Positions 51,115-59,739 of a DNA stretch of 64,000 nt are shown here, one piece after another. The stretch spans positions 62,001-126,000 of the forward strand of contig NZ_BAGC01000033.1 in the NCBI RefSeq assembly GCF_000308655.1, given 5' to 3'. Every line of letters begins with the position of its first letter. Position 1 is the first letter of the stretch. A program made the translations under genes and the position numbers. The DNA comes from Nocardia niigatensis NBRC 100131 (GTDB lineage Bacteria > Actinomycetota > Actinomycetes > Mycobacteriales > Mycobacteriaceae). The notes under the pieces are model-generated. The model saw only the letters and a list, made by a program, of their open reading frames with translations. It did not search any database and had not been told where the DNA came from.

Positions 51115-52086
51115 ATGCGCGCCAGCCGTCTCATGTCGATTCTGTTGCTGCTGCAGACCCGTGACCGGGTCACCGCCCAGGAGCTCGCGGAGCAGCTGGA
51201 AGTCTCGATCCGCACCGTGTACCGCGACATGGAATCGCTGTCCGCCGCGGGCATCCCCGTCTACGGCGATCCCGGCCACGACGGCGGCTACCGTCTCCTC
51301 GACGGCTTCCGCGCCAAACTCGACCTGCTGACCACCGACGAGGCCGGATCCCTCTTTCTCGCCGGACTTCCCAGCGCCGCAGCCGATCTCGGCCTCGGTG
51401 CCATCGTCACCGCCGCCAACCTCAAGGTCATGTCCGCCCTGCCCCCGGAACTCCGCGACCGGGCGGGCCGCGTCGCCGAACGGTTCCACCTCGACGCCCC
51501 CGGCTGGTACAGCGAGGCCGAGCCGACGCCGTATCTGACCACCGTCGCCGACGCCGTCTGGAACGAACGGGCCCTGCGCTTCAACTACATCCGCTGGGCC
51601 ACACCGCATCTGGTCACCCGCGCCACCGAACCCCTCGGCCTGGTCCTCAAATCCGGCAACTGGTACCTGGTGGGCCGCACCGGCGCCCAGCTCCGCACCT
51701 ACCGCATCTCGCGGATCATGGAACTCGAGGTCCTCCCCGACGCGGTGTCCCGCCCGCCCGACTTCGACCTGGCGGCCTACTGGTCGAGCTACCTGGAGTC
51801 CTTCGACCGACGCCGCCATCTTCACTCGGCCCTGCTCCGCGTCACCGCCGAAACCTTCGAGCGCCTCCCCGAACTCCTCGACCCCGCCACCGCGCAGGCT
51901 GCCCGCGCCTCGGCCGCTGACCCCGCCCCTACCGGCCACCGCGAGATCCGCCTCCCGATCGAATCCATCGACCGCGCGATCCCCGACCTGCTCCGCCTCG
52001 GCGCCGGCGCGGAAGTCCTGGCCCCCGCAACGCTTCGCGACCGGATCGCCGCCGAAACCGCGGCGATGGCCCGCGTCTACTCGTAA
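51115..52086 (+). CDS. YafY-type HTH/WYL-domain transcriptional regulator
   Basis: This 323-residue protein has an N-terminal HTH (residues 1-60: RVTAQELAEQLEVSIRTVYRD) of the HTH_11/DeoR-like type, a central WYL domain with NWYLVGRTGAQLRTYRISRI and a C-terminal WCX-like extension. WYL domains bind nucleic acids or small effectors. It is divergent from the hydrolase gene and probably controls it and itself through the intervening palindrome. It ends overlapping the stop of the convergent TetR gene by 10 nt. Confidence 0.92.
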   Translation: MRASRLMSILLLLQTRDRVTAQELAEQLEVSIRTVYRDMESLSAAGIPVYGDPGHDGGYRLLDGFRAKLDLLTTDEAGSLFLAGLPSAAADLGLGAIVTAANLKVMSALPPELRDRAGRVAERFHLDAPGWYSEAEPTPYLTTVADAVWNERALRFNYIRWATPHLVTRATEPLGLVLKSGNWYLVGRTGAQLRTYRISRIMELEVLPDAVSRPPDFDLAAYWSSYLESFDRRRHLHSALLRVTAETFERLPELLDPATAQAARASAADPAPTGHREIRLPIESIDRAIPDLLRLGAGAEVLAPATLRDRIAAETAAMARVYS

Positions 52087-52652
52087 GGCGGCCAGTTCGA
52101 CAATGTCCGGTGCAGCGCCTCGACGATGTGCGGCCAGGAGTCGTCAGGGGAGCGCGAGTGTGCGAAGCCGCCGCCCGACTCGAGCGTCGCGAATCCGTGA
52201 AAAGTACTGCGCAACAAGCGAGCCGCGTCCAGCCCCTCGGCCTCTCCCAACCCATAACCGCGCAACAGTGCCGCGGTCAGCTCGACACTGCGCAGCAACG
52301 CCGGCTCCCCGGCCACTTCGCTCGGATCCATCCGAATCTGTGTAGCCGCATACCGTTCCGGATACTCGAGCACATAAGCCCGGTACGCGTCCGCGAACGC
52401 TACCAGCGCATCCCTGCCGGAGCGCCCGAGCACCGCCGCCCCGATCCGCTCGTTGAGCTCCGCACTGGCCAGCAACGCCACCCGCACCCGCAAGTCCCGC
52501 AACCCCCGCACATGCACATACAAACTCGGGTCCTTCACCCCGACCCGCTTCGCCAGCGCCGACAACGTCAACTTCTCGAACCCGATCTCATCGACCAACT
52601 CGGCTGCCGCCCCCACCACCCGCTCCGTCGTCAACCCAACCCGCGGAGACAT
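52077..52652 (-). CDS. TetR-family regulator
   Basis: This 191-residue protein has an N-terminal TetR HTH (VVGAAAELVDEIGFEKLTLSALAKRVGV, seen as LTLSALAKRVGVKDPSLY) and a C-terminal ligand domain with FHGFATLE, as in TetR_C/WHG proteins. It is not beside an obvious target; the upstream gap has no clear operator. It is convergent with the WYL regulator. Confidence 0.9.
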   Translation of the reverse strand: MSPRVGLTTERVVGAAAELVDEIGFEKLTLSALAKRVGVKDPSLYVHVRGLRDLRVRVALLASAELNERIGAAVLGRSGRDALVAFADAYRAYVLEYPERYAATQIRMDPSEVAGEPALLRSVELTAALLRGYGLGEAEGLDAARLLRSTFHGFATLESGGGFAHSRSPDDSWPHIVEALHRTLSNWPPYE

Positions 52653-52776
52653 CCGCCCTCCTCCCTATGTGCACTGAGCCAAAACCTAGCATCCATAGGA
52701 ACAATCGAACCGGCCCGGGCGAGCTGCCAGCGGCCGAGAGGCCGGGGCTCAGCCTCCCGATCGGCCTCGAGCGCGA

Positions 52777-52812
52777 CGAGCCGCCTCGGGCTGAAAAGCC
52801 CCGGGCGGCTCG
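52777..52812. terminator. Hairpin (9-bp outer stem) in intergenic region
   Basis: Outer arms CGAGCCGCC and GGCGGCTCG enclose an inner stem around a GAAA loop with one mismatch. It is followed by TTTCACTC on the + strand. It lies just downstream (- strand sense) of the gene remnant and could have been its terminator. Confidence 0.55.
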
Positions 52813-52856
52813 CTGTTTCACTCTGAGGTGTGTACGGCTGACCTGACGAAGAACTG

Positions 52857-53039
52857 TCAAGAAGAGTCGGCCAAGCGGGACAAGGGGAAGGAGATCTGGA
52901 ATGGGTCGGAGACCTCGAGAACGTCTGTTTCCGCGAGAATGATCGGGTCACTGTAAACGGTGCCGTTGCGGCGTCGGATCTGGATCCGTGGATGGGGGGT
53001 CGAAATCGACCACCCAAGGGAACTCTCGCCGGTCCAGGG
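52857..53039 (-). pseudogene. C-terminal fragment of an unknown gene, start-less
   Basis: This 60-codon frame follows a stop and has no ATG or GTG, yet reads as ordinary protein: IQIRRRNGTVYSDPIILAE and then VLEVSDPFQISFPL before the TGA. The amino-acid pattern suggests a real gene end, not a chance frame. No family was assigned. It is likely a relic, with a hairpin just past its stop. Confidence 0.4.
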
Positions 53040-53042
53040 TCA

Positions 53043-53071
53043 ATCCCCGGCCGCCACGGTCGGCCGGGGAT
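53043..53071. terminator. Hairpin with ATCCCCGGCCG arms
   Basis: Perfect 11-bp arms (ATCCCCGGCCG and its complement) are separated by 7 nt. The arm sequence is nearly the same as in the hairpin at 53202-53237, suggesting a second terminator or a duplicated element downstream of malate synthase. Confidence 0.5.
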
Positions 53072-53201
53072 CAGTTTCACGCCGCGGCGTGGATGTGTTC
53101 GAGGCGGTCGTCGGCCGGGGCGACCGCCCTGGGGGTCGCCGACTCCCGGCGGATGGCCGCACGGATGTTCGGCGGTCGACCGTGGCGGTCCGGGACAAAG
53201 G

Positions 53202-53237
53202 GAAATCCCCGGCCGACGAGAGTCGACCGGGGATTTC
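53202..53237. terminator. Terminator downstream of malate synthase
   Basis: 16-nt arms (GAAATCCCCGGCCGAC paired with GTCGACCGGGGATTTC, one mismatch) close a 4-nt loop, about 26 nt past the malate synthase stop. Confidence 0.75.
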
Positions 53238-53262
53238 GTTGAGGCTCAACCGAAGTCGGAAC

Positions 53263-55446
53263 CTACACGCTCTTGTTGAAGGCCTTGGCCTCGCGACGGC
53301 GGCGGTGCAGGATCGGCTCGGTGTAGCCGTTGGGCTGCTTGGTGCCCTCGAGGACCAGTTCCTTCGCCGCCTGGAAGGCGATGGAGGCGTTGAAGTCCGG
53401 CGCCATGGGGAAGTACGACGAGTCGCCCGCGTTCTGGCGGTCGACGATGGGGGCCATGCGCTCGAGGGAGGCGATGACGTCGGCCTCGGTGACGATGCCG
53501 TGGCGCAGCCAGTTGGCCATCAGCTGGCTGGAGATGCGCAGGGTGGCGCGGTCCTCCATGAGGCCGATGTCCTTGATGTCCGGCACCTTCGAGCAGCCGA
53601 CGCCCTGGTCGATCCAGCGCACCACGTAGCCGAGGATGCCCTGCGAGTTGTTGTCGAGTTCCTGCTGGATCTCCTCGGCGGACCAGTCGGTGTTCGGGGC
53701 GAGCGGGATCTCGAGGATCTCGTCGACGGTGGCACGCGGGCCGCCCTTGGCGATCTCGGCCTGCCGCTTGAACACGTCCACCAGGTGGTAGTGGGTGGCG
53801 TGCAGGGTGGCGGCGGTGGGCGAAGGCACCCAGGCGGTGTTGGCGCCCGACTTCGGGTGGCCGATCTTCTGAGCCAGCATCTCGGCCATCAGATCGGGCA
53901 TGGCCCACATGCCCTTGCCGATCTGCGCCTTGCCGGGCAGACCGGTGGCCAGACCGGTGTCGACGTTCCAGTCCTCGTAGGACTTGATCCACTGCTGGGC
54001 CTTCATCTCGGCCTTGCGGACCATCGGCCCGGCCTCCATGGAGGTGTGGATCTCGTCGCCGGTGCGGTCCAGGAAGCCGGTGTTGATGAACACCACGCGG
54101 TCCTTGGCGGCGAAGATGGACGCCTTCAGGTTCACCGTGGTGCGGCGCTCCTCGTCCATGATGCCGACCTTGAGGGTGTTGGCCGGCAGGCCCACGACCT
54201 CTTCGACGCGGCCGAACAGCTCGTTGGTGAAGGCCACCTCGTCCGGACCGTGCATCTTCGGCTTCACGATGTAGATCGAGCCGGTGCGGGTGTTCTTCAG
54301 CTGGGTGTCGCCGACCAGGGCGTGCTTGGCGATCAGGACGGTGATCAGGCCGTCCATGATGCCCTCCGGCACCTCGTTGCCCTGCGCGTCGAGGATCGCG
54401 TCCGAGGTCATCAGGTGACCCACGTTGCGCACGAACAGCAGCGAACGGCCGTGCAGCACAAGCTCACTGCCGTCCAGTGCGGTGTACACGCGGTCCGGGT
54501 TCATGGTGCGGGTGAAGGTCTTGCCGCCCTTCGACACCTGCTCGGCCAGATCGCCCTTCATCAGACCCAGCCAGTTGTGGTAGCAGAGGACCTTGTCCTC
54601 GGCGTCCACGGCCGCGACCGAGTCCTCGAAGTCCATGATCGTGGTGACCGCGGACTCCAGCACCACGTCCTTGACGCCCGCGGTGTCGGTGGCGCCGATC
54701 GGGGAGGACGGGTCGATCTGGATCTCGATGTGCAGACCGTTGTGCTTCAGGAGCACAGAGGTCGGTTCGGTCGGGTCGCCCAGGTAGCCGACCAGCGCGT
54801 CGTTGTCGGCCAGGCCGATCTCGGTGCCGTCCTCGAGGCCGACCACGAGCTCGCCGTCCTCGATCGAGTACTTGGTGGAGCCGACGTGCGAGCCGGTGAT
54901 CAGCGGCACCGCGTCGTCGAGGAAGTTGCGGGCCCACTCGATGACCTTGTCACCGCGGACCTTGTTGTAGCCCGAACCCTTCTCCGCGCCATTGGCCTCG
55001 GAGATGGCGTCGGTGCCGTACAGGGCGTCGTAGAGCGAGCCCCAGCGCGCGTTCGCGGCATTGATGGCGAAGCGGGCGTTCATCACCGGCACGACCAGCT
55101 GCGGTCCCGCCTGGGTGGCGATTTCGGCGTCCACGTTCTCGGTACCGATCTGGAAATCGGCCGGTTCGGGACGGAGATAGCCGATCTCGGTGAGGAACTG
55201 CTTGTAGGCAGCCTTGTCGTAGCCTGCGCCCGGGTTCGCGCGGTGCCACTCGTCGATCTTGGCTTGGATGTCGTCGCGTTCCGCCAGCAGTGCGCGGTTG
55301 CGGGGAGCGAGGTCATTGATGACGGCCTCGGCACCCGACCAGAACGCGGCGGAATCAACTCCGGTGCCGGGAAGGGCCTCGTTCTCCACGAAATCGTGGA
55401 GCACCTTGGCAACCTGAAGCCCGCCGACCTGAATCCGCTCTGTCAT
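53263..55446 (-). CDS. glcB: Malate synthase G
   Basis: This 727-residue protein matches the long G isoform throughout. It condenses glyoxylate and acetyl-CoA to malate in the glyoxylate shunt in the cytoplasm. Recognisable segments include [18 protein letters not shown] in the barrel and [17 protein letters not shown]. It allows growth on fatty acids and acetate, as expected for a lipid-degrading actinomycete. It is a single-gene unit, divergent from the SDR operon and followed by a hairpin terminator. No isocitrate lyase gene is beside it. Confidence 0.97.
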   Translation of the reverse strand: MTERIQVGGLQVAKVLHDFVENEALPGTGVDSAAFWSGAEAVINDLAPRNRALLAERDDIQAKIDEWHRANPGAGYDKAAYKQFLTEIGYLRPEPADFQIGTENVDAEIATQAGPQLVVPVMNARFAINAANARWGSLYDALYGTDAISEANGAEKGSGYNKVRGDKVIEWARNFLDDAVPLITGSHVGSTKYSIEDGELVVGLEDGTEIGLADNDALVGYLGDPTEPTSVLLKHNGLHIEIQIDPSSPIGATDTAGVKDVVLESAVTTIMDFEDSVAAVDAEDKVLCYHNWLGLMKGDLAEQVSKGGKTFTRTMNPDRVYTALDGSELVLHGRSLLFVRNVGHLMTSDAILDAQGNEVPEGIMDGLITVLIAKHALVGDTQLKNTRTGSIYIVKPKMHGPDEVAFTNELFGRVEEVVGLPANTLKVGIMDEERRTTVNLKASIFAAKDRVVFINTGFLDRTGDEIHTSMEAGPMVRKAEMKAQQWIKSYEDWNVDTGLATGLPGKAQIGKGMWAMPDLMAEMLAQKIGHPKSGANTAWVPSPTAATLHATHYHLVDVFKRQAEIAKGGPRATVDEILEIPLAPNTDWSAEEIQQELDNNSQGILGYVVRWIDQGVGCSKVPDIKDIGLMEDRATLRISSQLMANWLRHGIVTEADVIASLERMAPIVDRQNAGDSSYFPMAPDFNASIAFQAAKELVLEGTKQPNGYTEPILHRRRREAKAFNKSV

Positions 55447-55572
55447 CTACTGCCTCATTTCGAGTAGCCGGGTGGAAATAGTACGCGCGTCATATTACTC
55501 GCGGTTACTCAGCGGTATTCCCCCGGCCTCGGGGTGGGGGCCTCGGCAGATGGGGGTTGATTGTATCGAACG

Positions 55573-55587
55573 GTACATTTAATGTAC
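55573..55587. promoter_or_regulatory. Palindromic operator GTACATT-T-AATGTAC
   Basis: A perfect 7-bp inverted repeat around one base lies 44 nt before the SDR start and within the 184-nt gap shared with divergent malate synthase. It is a good candidate site for the TetR regulator encoded second in the SDR operon (autoregulation). Confidence 0.6.
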
Positions 55588-55630
55588 TGGTTGGAACATT
55601 TTCCGGCGGCCCGGAGCGAAGGTGCGAATC

Positions 55631-56377
55631 ATGGGAAAGTCCTTGTCGGGCAAGGTCTCTGTGGTAACGGGCGGCAGTCGCGGGCTCGGCCGGGAGATGG
55701 TGCTCGCGCTCGCGGAGGCCGGATCCGACGTCGTGATCGCCAGCCGCAAGCTCGACGCATGTGAGGAACTAGCCTCCGACGTGCGCGCGAAGACCGGGCG
55801 GCGAGCGCTGCCGGTCGCCTGCAACGTCGGCGATTGGGGGCAGTGCGAGGCGCTCGCCGACGCCGCCTACGACGAGTTCGGAACGGTCGACGTACTGCTC
55901 AACAATGCCGGGATGTCGCTGCTCTACCCCAGCTTGGACCAGGTTTCCGAGGCCATGTTCGACAAGGTGATCGCGACCAATCTGAAGGGCCCGTTCCGGC
56001 TCTCGGCGCTCATCGGCGCACGCATGGCCGCGGCCGATGGCGGATCGATCGTGAATATCTCTTCGATCGAGGCCGCGCATCCCGAACCGCTGGCCGTGCC
56101 CTACGCCGCCGCGAAGGCCGGTCTCGAGGCGCTGACCGTGGGCTTGGCGCACACCTACGGACCGTCGGTACGGGTGAACACCATCCGCTGCGGACCCTTC
56201 GACACCGATATCGCCAAGGCCTGGCCGCCGCAGATGCGCGCCGAACTGGCCCGGCACACCGCCCTCGGCCGAATCGGCCTGCCCGCCGATATCGCCGGGG
56301 CGGTGCTGTTCCTCGCCTCCGACGCCTCGGCCTACTGCACGGGCGCGACCCTGGCCCTGGACGGTGGTTTCCGGTGA
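55631..56377 (+). CDS. Short-chain dehydrogenase/reductase
   Basis: This protein of about 248 residues is a classical SDR: TGGSRGLG cofactor loop, NNAG (LLNNAGMSLLYP), catalytic Ser (SIVNISSIEA) and YxxxK (VPYAAAKAG). The Tyr and Lys are in the usual places. It oxidises or reduces a beta-hydroxyacyl or alcohol with NAD(P). I chose the ATG with GAAGG at good spacing; a GTG three codons earlier is possible. Its stop overlaps the TetR start, and the following gene is an acyl-CoA dehydrogenase, so a beta-oxidation-type operon is likely. Confidence 0.9.
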   Translation: MGKSLSGKVSVVTGGSRGLGREMVLALAEAGSDVVIASRKLDACEELASDVRAKTGRRALPVACNVGDWGQCEALADAAYDEFGTVDVLLNNAGMSLLYPSLDQVSEAMFDKVIATNLKGPFRLSALIGARMAAADGGSIVNISSIEAAHPEPLAVPYAAAKAGLEALTVGLAHTYGPSVRVNTIRCGPFDTDIAKAWPPQMRAELARHTALGRIGLPADIAGAVLFLASDASAYCTGATLALDGGFR

Positions 56378-57015
56378 CCTCCGCCGTCCCGGCCCGCCGG
56401 CGCGGCCGCCCGCCCGCCTCGGCGAGCGGGCCGGGGGAGACCCGGGAACGGATCGTGCACGCGGCGCTGGAACTGTTCGCGGAGCAGGGTTTTCACGGCA
56501 CCGGCGTCGCCGAGATCGGAGAGCGGGCCGATGTGCAGCGCGGGGCGCTGTACTACCACATCGGATCCAAGGAGGAGCTGCTGTGGCAGATCCTCGCCGA
56601 CTACACCCGGCTGATGCTGGCCGACGCCGAGCGGATCGCGAACGGCTCGGACCATCCGGTCGCCAAGCTGCGCAAGCTGATCCACAGCCATGTGCGGCTG
56701 ATCATCGACAACCGCCGGGCGGTGGCCATCCAGCTGCGAGACGGCGGCGCGCTCAGCGGCGAACGGGCGCGGGAGCTGCAGGAGCTGCGCGACGGTCTGC
56801 AAGCCCGGTGGCAGCAGGTCATCGACGCCGGCCAGGCCGCGGGCGTGCTGCGCACCGCCGACCACGTGGTCACCAACAGCCTGCTGGGCATGCTCAATTC
56901 GGTGACCTTCTGGTACCGGCCCGACGGGCAGCACACCCCCGAAGAGATCGCCGACCTCCTCTGCACCACTGTCCTGGACGGACTCATCCAACCTCGTAAG
57001 AGCACGAAAGGCTGA
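56374..57015 (+). CDS. TetR-family regulator of the SDR/acyl-CoA dehydrogenase operon
   Basis: This 213-residue protein begins with a basic arm (RRRGRPP) and a TetR HTH (ALELFAEQGFHGTGVAEIGE, then GALYYHIGSKEELL). The C-terminus is a KstR2-like ligand domain, as in regulators that sense acyl-CoA. It sits between the SDR and the acyl-CoA dehydrogenase genes with a GTG start overlapping the SDR stop. It probably represses this operon through the palindrome upstream. Confidence 0.93.
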   Translation: MTSAVPARRRGRPPASASGPGETRERIVHAALELFAEQGFHGTGVAEIGERADVQRGALYYHIGSKEELLWQILADYTRLMLADAERIANGSDHPVAKLRKLIHSHVRLIIDNRRAVAIQLRDGGALSGERARELQELRDGLQARWQQVIDAGQAAGVLRTADHVVTNSLLGMLNSVTFWYRPDGQHTPEEIADLLCTTVLDGLIQPRKSTKG

Positions 57016-57017
57016 TC

Positions 57018-58307
57018 ATGGCTTGGGATTTCGAGACGGACCCGGAGTACCAGAAGAAACTGGACTGGGTCGCGGAGTTCGTCAGGACCGAGGTGGAACC
57101 TCTGGACCTGCTCTACCCCAACCCCTACGACCGGCAGCACCCGGAGATCCGGGCGCTCATGAAGCCGTTGCAGGAGAAGGTCAAGGAGCAGCAGCTGTGG
57201 GCCTGCCACCTGGGTCCCGAGCTGGGCGGGCCCGGCTACGGGCAGCTGAAGCTGGCCCTGCTCAACGAGGTGCTGGGCACCTCCTTGTGGGCCCCGCTCG
57301 TGTTCGGCTGTCAGGCACCGGATTCCGGCAATGCCGAGATTCTGGCCCACTTCGGTACGCCCGAGCAGCAGGCGACCTATCTGCAGCCGCTGCTCGATGG
57401 CGAGATCGGCTCCTGCTACGCCATGACCGAGCCGACCGGTGGCTCGGACCCGACGGCCTTCCGGACCCGCGCGGTGCGCGAGGGCGACGAATGGGTCATC
57501 AACGGCGAGAAGTGGTTCAACTCCGCCGCCGAGTTCGCCACCTTCCACATCGTCATGGCGGTGACCGATCCGGAAGCGCCGCCGCATCAGCGGCTGTCGA
57601 TGTTCATCGTGCCCGCCGCCGCGCCGGGCCTGGAGATAGTGCGCAACTTCACGGTGCCCGGTTTCAGTGAGCACGAGGCGCACCTGCGCTTCACCGACGT
57701 GCGCGTGCCGGCGGACGCGCTGCTGGGCGCGGAGGGGCTCGGCTTCGTCGTCGCCCAGACCCGCCTCGGCGGCGGCCGCGTCCATCACGCCATGCGGACG
57801 GTCGCGTTGGTGCGCAAGGCTTTCGACATGATGTGCGAGCGGGCGGTCTCCCGGCCGATGGGCCACGGCGTGCTCGGCGGCAAGCAGATGACCCAGGAGA
57901 AGATCGCCGAATCCTGGATCGAGATGGAGCAGTTCCGGCTGCTGGTGTTGCGCACGGCGTGGCGCATCGACAAGGAACAGGACTACCGTAACGTCCGCCA
58001 CGACATCGCCGCGATCAAGGTGGCAATGCCCAAGGTGATGCACGACATCGCCCAGCGCGCCATGCATCTGCACGGCGCCATCGGTGTCAGCACCGATCTG
58101 CCGTTCCTCGACATGATGAACTACGCCCAGGTGATGGCCATCGCCGACGGGCCGACCGAGGTGCACAAGATCACCCTGGCGAAGCAGATCCTCGGGAACT
58201 ACACGCCCGCGGATCCGGTGTACCCCAGCGGTTTCCGTCCCGCGCTGCGCGAACAGGCCCGTCAGTTGGTGGCCGAGCGACTCGAGCGCACCGTCGGGAA
58301 CCTGTAG
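57018..58307 (+). CDS. Acyl-CoA dehydrogenase
   Basis: This 429-residue acyl-CoA dehydrogenase has AMTEPTGGSDPTAFRTRAV, NGEKWFNSAAEFAT and the C-terminal MHLHGAIGVSTDLPF followed by ADGPTEVHKITLAKQIL. It starts 2 nt after the TetR stop. It oxidises an acyl-CoA at the alpha,beta position, with electrons going to ETF. It is longer than the short-chain members because of an N-terminal part. The substrate, whether straight or branched chain or steroid-derived, is unknown. Confidence 0.92.
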   Translation: MAWDFETDPEYQKKLDWVAEFVRTEVEPLDLLYPNPYDRQHPEIRALMKPLQEKVKEQQLWACHLGPELGGPGYGQLKLALLNEVLGTSLWAPLVFGCQAPDSGNAEILAHFGTPEQQATYLQPLLDGEIGSCYAMTEPTGGSDPTAFRTRAVREGDEWVINGEKWFNSAAEFATFHIVMAVTDPEAPPHQRLSMFIVPAAAPGLEIVRNFTVPGFSEHEAHLRFTDVRVPADALLGAEGLGFVVAQTRLGGGRVHHAMRTVALVRKAFDMMCERAVSRPMGHGVLGGKQMTQEKIAESWIEMEQFRLLVLRTAWRIDKEQDYRNVRHDIAAIKVAMPKVMHDIAQRAMHLHGAIGVSTDLPFLDMMNYAQVMAIADGPTEVHKITLAKQILGNYTPADPVYPSGFRPALREQARQLVAERLERTVGNL

Positions 58308-58310
58308 CGG

Positions 58311-58872
58311 TCAGGGTGCGGGGGTGGGTTCGTCGATGGTCTTGATGTAGTCGTCGACGTAGGTGGAGAGGATCTGCTCGACACTGAGCAGGAACTCGGT
58401 GGCGTTCGCGGCGGTGGGTCCACTCGTGTAATCGCCCGCCCCGCGACGAAACGCCGGCCCTCGGACAGCAGCAGCTGCTGGGTGCGCCGGTTGGTCGCCA
58501 CCCGCTGGTCGGCGTGGAAGCTGGCGGCGCTGCCGGTGGCGACCACGGCCACCCCGCCCGCGAAGGCGGCGGCCCGGATGAGCGAGCCCTCGAAGCCGCC
58601 CAGACCGGTCACCACGGCGCTGGCGACCATGGCGACGAACCCGAGAAGCTGCCCCCAGCTGCGGAATCTGCCGGTCAGGAGGCCGGTGTTGGCGACCTCG
58701 CGGGCGTTGGCGCTGGTCCAGAAATCTGAAACGCGGGTCCGACGACGTTCCAGTCGATGACCGCCGCCATGGCGTCGGCCTGGGCTCGGGGCGACGAGGA
58801 TCCTGCCACCCGGGTCTGTGTGGCACGGGTCGCCCGGCGACGCGCCCGGTCACGGCGAGTCCTCGTGGTCAA
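58311..58872 (-). pseudogene. SLATT/DUF4231-like membrane protein, broken by two frameshifts
   Basis: Three reading frames join into one sensible protein. Frame one starts MTTRTRRDRARRRATR and reaches VVGPAFQI. After a shift near 58721-58727, frame two reads WTSANAREVANTGLLTG and then TGLGGFEGSLIRAAAF, with a two-helix membrane region. After a second shift in the G-rich stretch near 58435-58445, frame three reads GDYTSGPTAANATEFLLSVEQ to EPTPAP and the stop. The assembled pattern resembles SLATT/DUF4231 proteins, some of which sit beside nucleotide-signalling defence genes. No such partner is visible. Sequencing error cannot be excluded. Confidence 0.6.
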
Positions 58873-58899
58873 CAGGCTTCGCCGGAGTGCCGCGCCGGT

Positions 58900-59637
58900 T
58901 CAGCCCTGGCGCGGTTCGATCCAGAGCGCCTCGGACAGTGCGCACAGCTCGCCGTCCGGCGTGGAGAGCGCCACGCCGACAGTGTGTTTGCGGTCGTCGC
59001 GGTTCAGCACCCAGGCGTGGGAGATGTAGTCGGATCCGGCCATGACGGGCGCCAGCTGGGTCGAGGTCATGGCGGCCGTGAACGCGCCCTGGCCCATTCT
59101 GGAGAAGACGAACGCGGCCAATCCGCCCGGGCAGTCCAGCGTCGACCACACGACTTCCGGTGGCAGCTCACCGTTCTCGTCCGCGAGACCCGGATCCGGC
59201 GTCCAGGCCGTGGCCATGATCTCGGTGCCGGGGACCCGCCACGGGAACAGGCGCAGGCCGCGGCCCGGCGCGCAGGCCACGCCGCAGCCGTAGCAGTCGG
59301 TGACGGTGCGGTGCTGGGACGAAAGGGCCGTCTCGAGCGCGTCTTTCGCGTCGGACCACGACGGCGCCGGGATGGGGTCGAGGGTGAGAGCGCCCGGGCT
59401 CGCCTCGACGAGCAGGGTGTCGTCGGTGCCGGTGAAGGCGGCGCGGCCGTGCTCGGGTCGCGACAGCAGGATCGGGGTGTCGATCAGGACGGGACGCCGG
59501 AAGTCGACGCGCACGGTGTCCGCACCGGAGTGGGCGGCCAGCAGGCCCGCGAGGTAGCCGCCGAACGCTATCTCGGGGTACCCGTGGATGTGCGCCGGAA
59601 TCGTGAGCGCCTCGGCCCGAGTCATGCTGATGGTCAA
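58900..59637 (-). CDS. Hotdog thioesterase-like protein
   Basis: This 245-residue protein has CYGCGVACAPGRGLRLFPW, matching the CxGCG...GLRL segment found in PaaI-type hotdog proteins, here with a longer N-terminal part that may be a second half-domain. A second start four codons later is possible. No catalytic HGG motif is visible; STLDCPGGLAA stands in its place. Probably an acyl-CoA thioesterase-fold protein; function uncertain. Confidence 0.65.
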   Translation of the reverse strand: MTISMTRAEALTIPAHIHGYPEIAFGGYLAGLLAAHSGADTVRVDFRRPVLIDTPILLSRPEHGRAAFTGTDDTLLVEASPGALTLDPIPAPSWSDAKDALETALSSQHRTVTDCYGCGVACAPGRGLRLFPWRVPGTEIMATAWTPDPGLADENGELPPEVVWSTLDCPGGLAAFVFSRMGQGAFTAAMTSTQLAPVMAGSDYISHAWVLNRDDRKHTVGVALSTPDGELCALSEALWIEPRQG

Positions 59638-59739
59638 CCTCTCCCGGCCGGTCGGCCGATCATTCGACGATACCCAGAGTGCGCGGGTGCGTTGTCGGTG
59701 AGTTTTCGCACTCTCGGTCGAGCGCGACCCGGAGGGCGG

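Larger units (their letters stand above)
52653..53262. other. 610-nt intergenic region with three hairpins and a gene remnant
   Basis: This gap between the TetR start and the malate synthase stop holds three hairpins (52777-52812, 53043-53071, 53202-53237) and a start-less 60-codon reading frame (52857-53039, - strand). A second frame on the - strand further upstream reads as protein-like (PDRHGRPPNIRAAIRRE) and ends at a stop near 53080, so the region may be a decayed gene. No promoter was identified with confidence. Confidence 0.45.

Noticed and set aside
52960..55467. A long + strand frame of over 800 codons opposite malate synthase
   Set aside because: It is antisense to malate synthase G, has biased composition (Val/His/Asp/Gly), and no recognisable domain.
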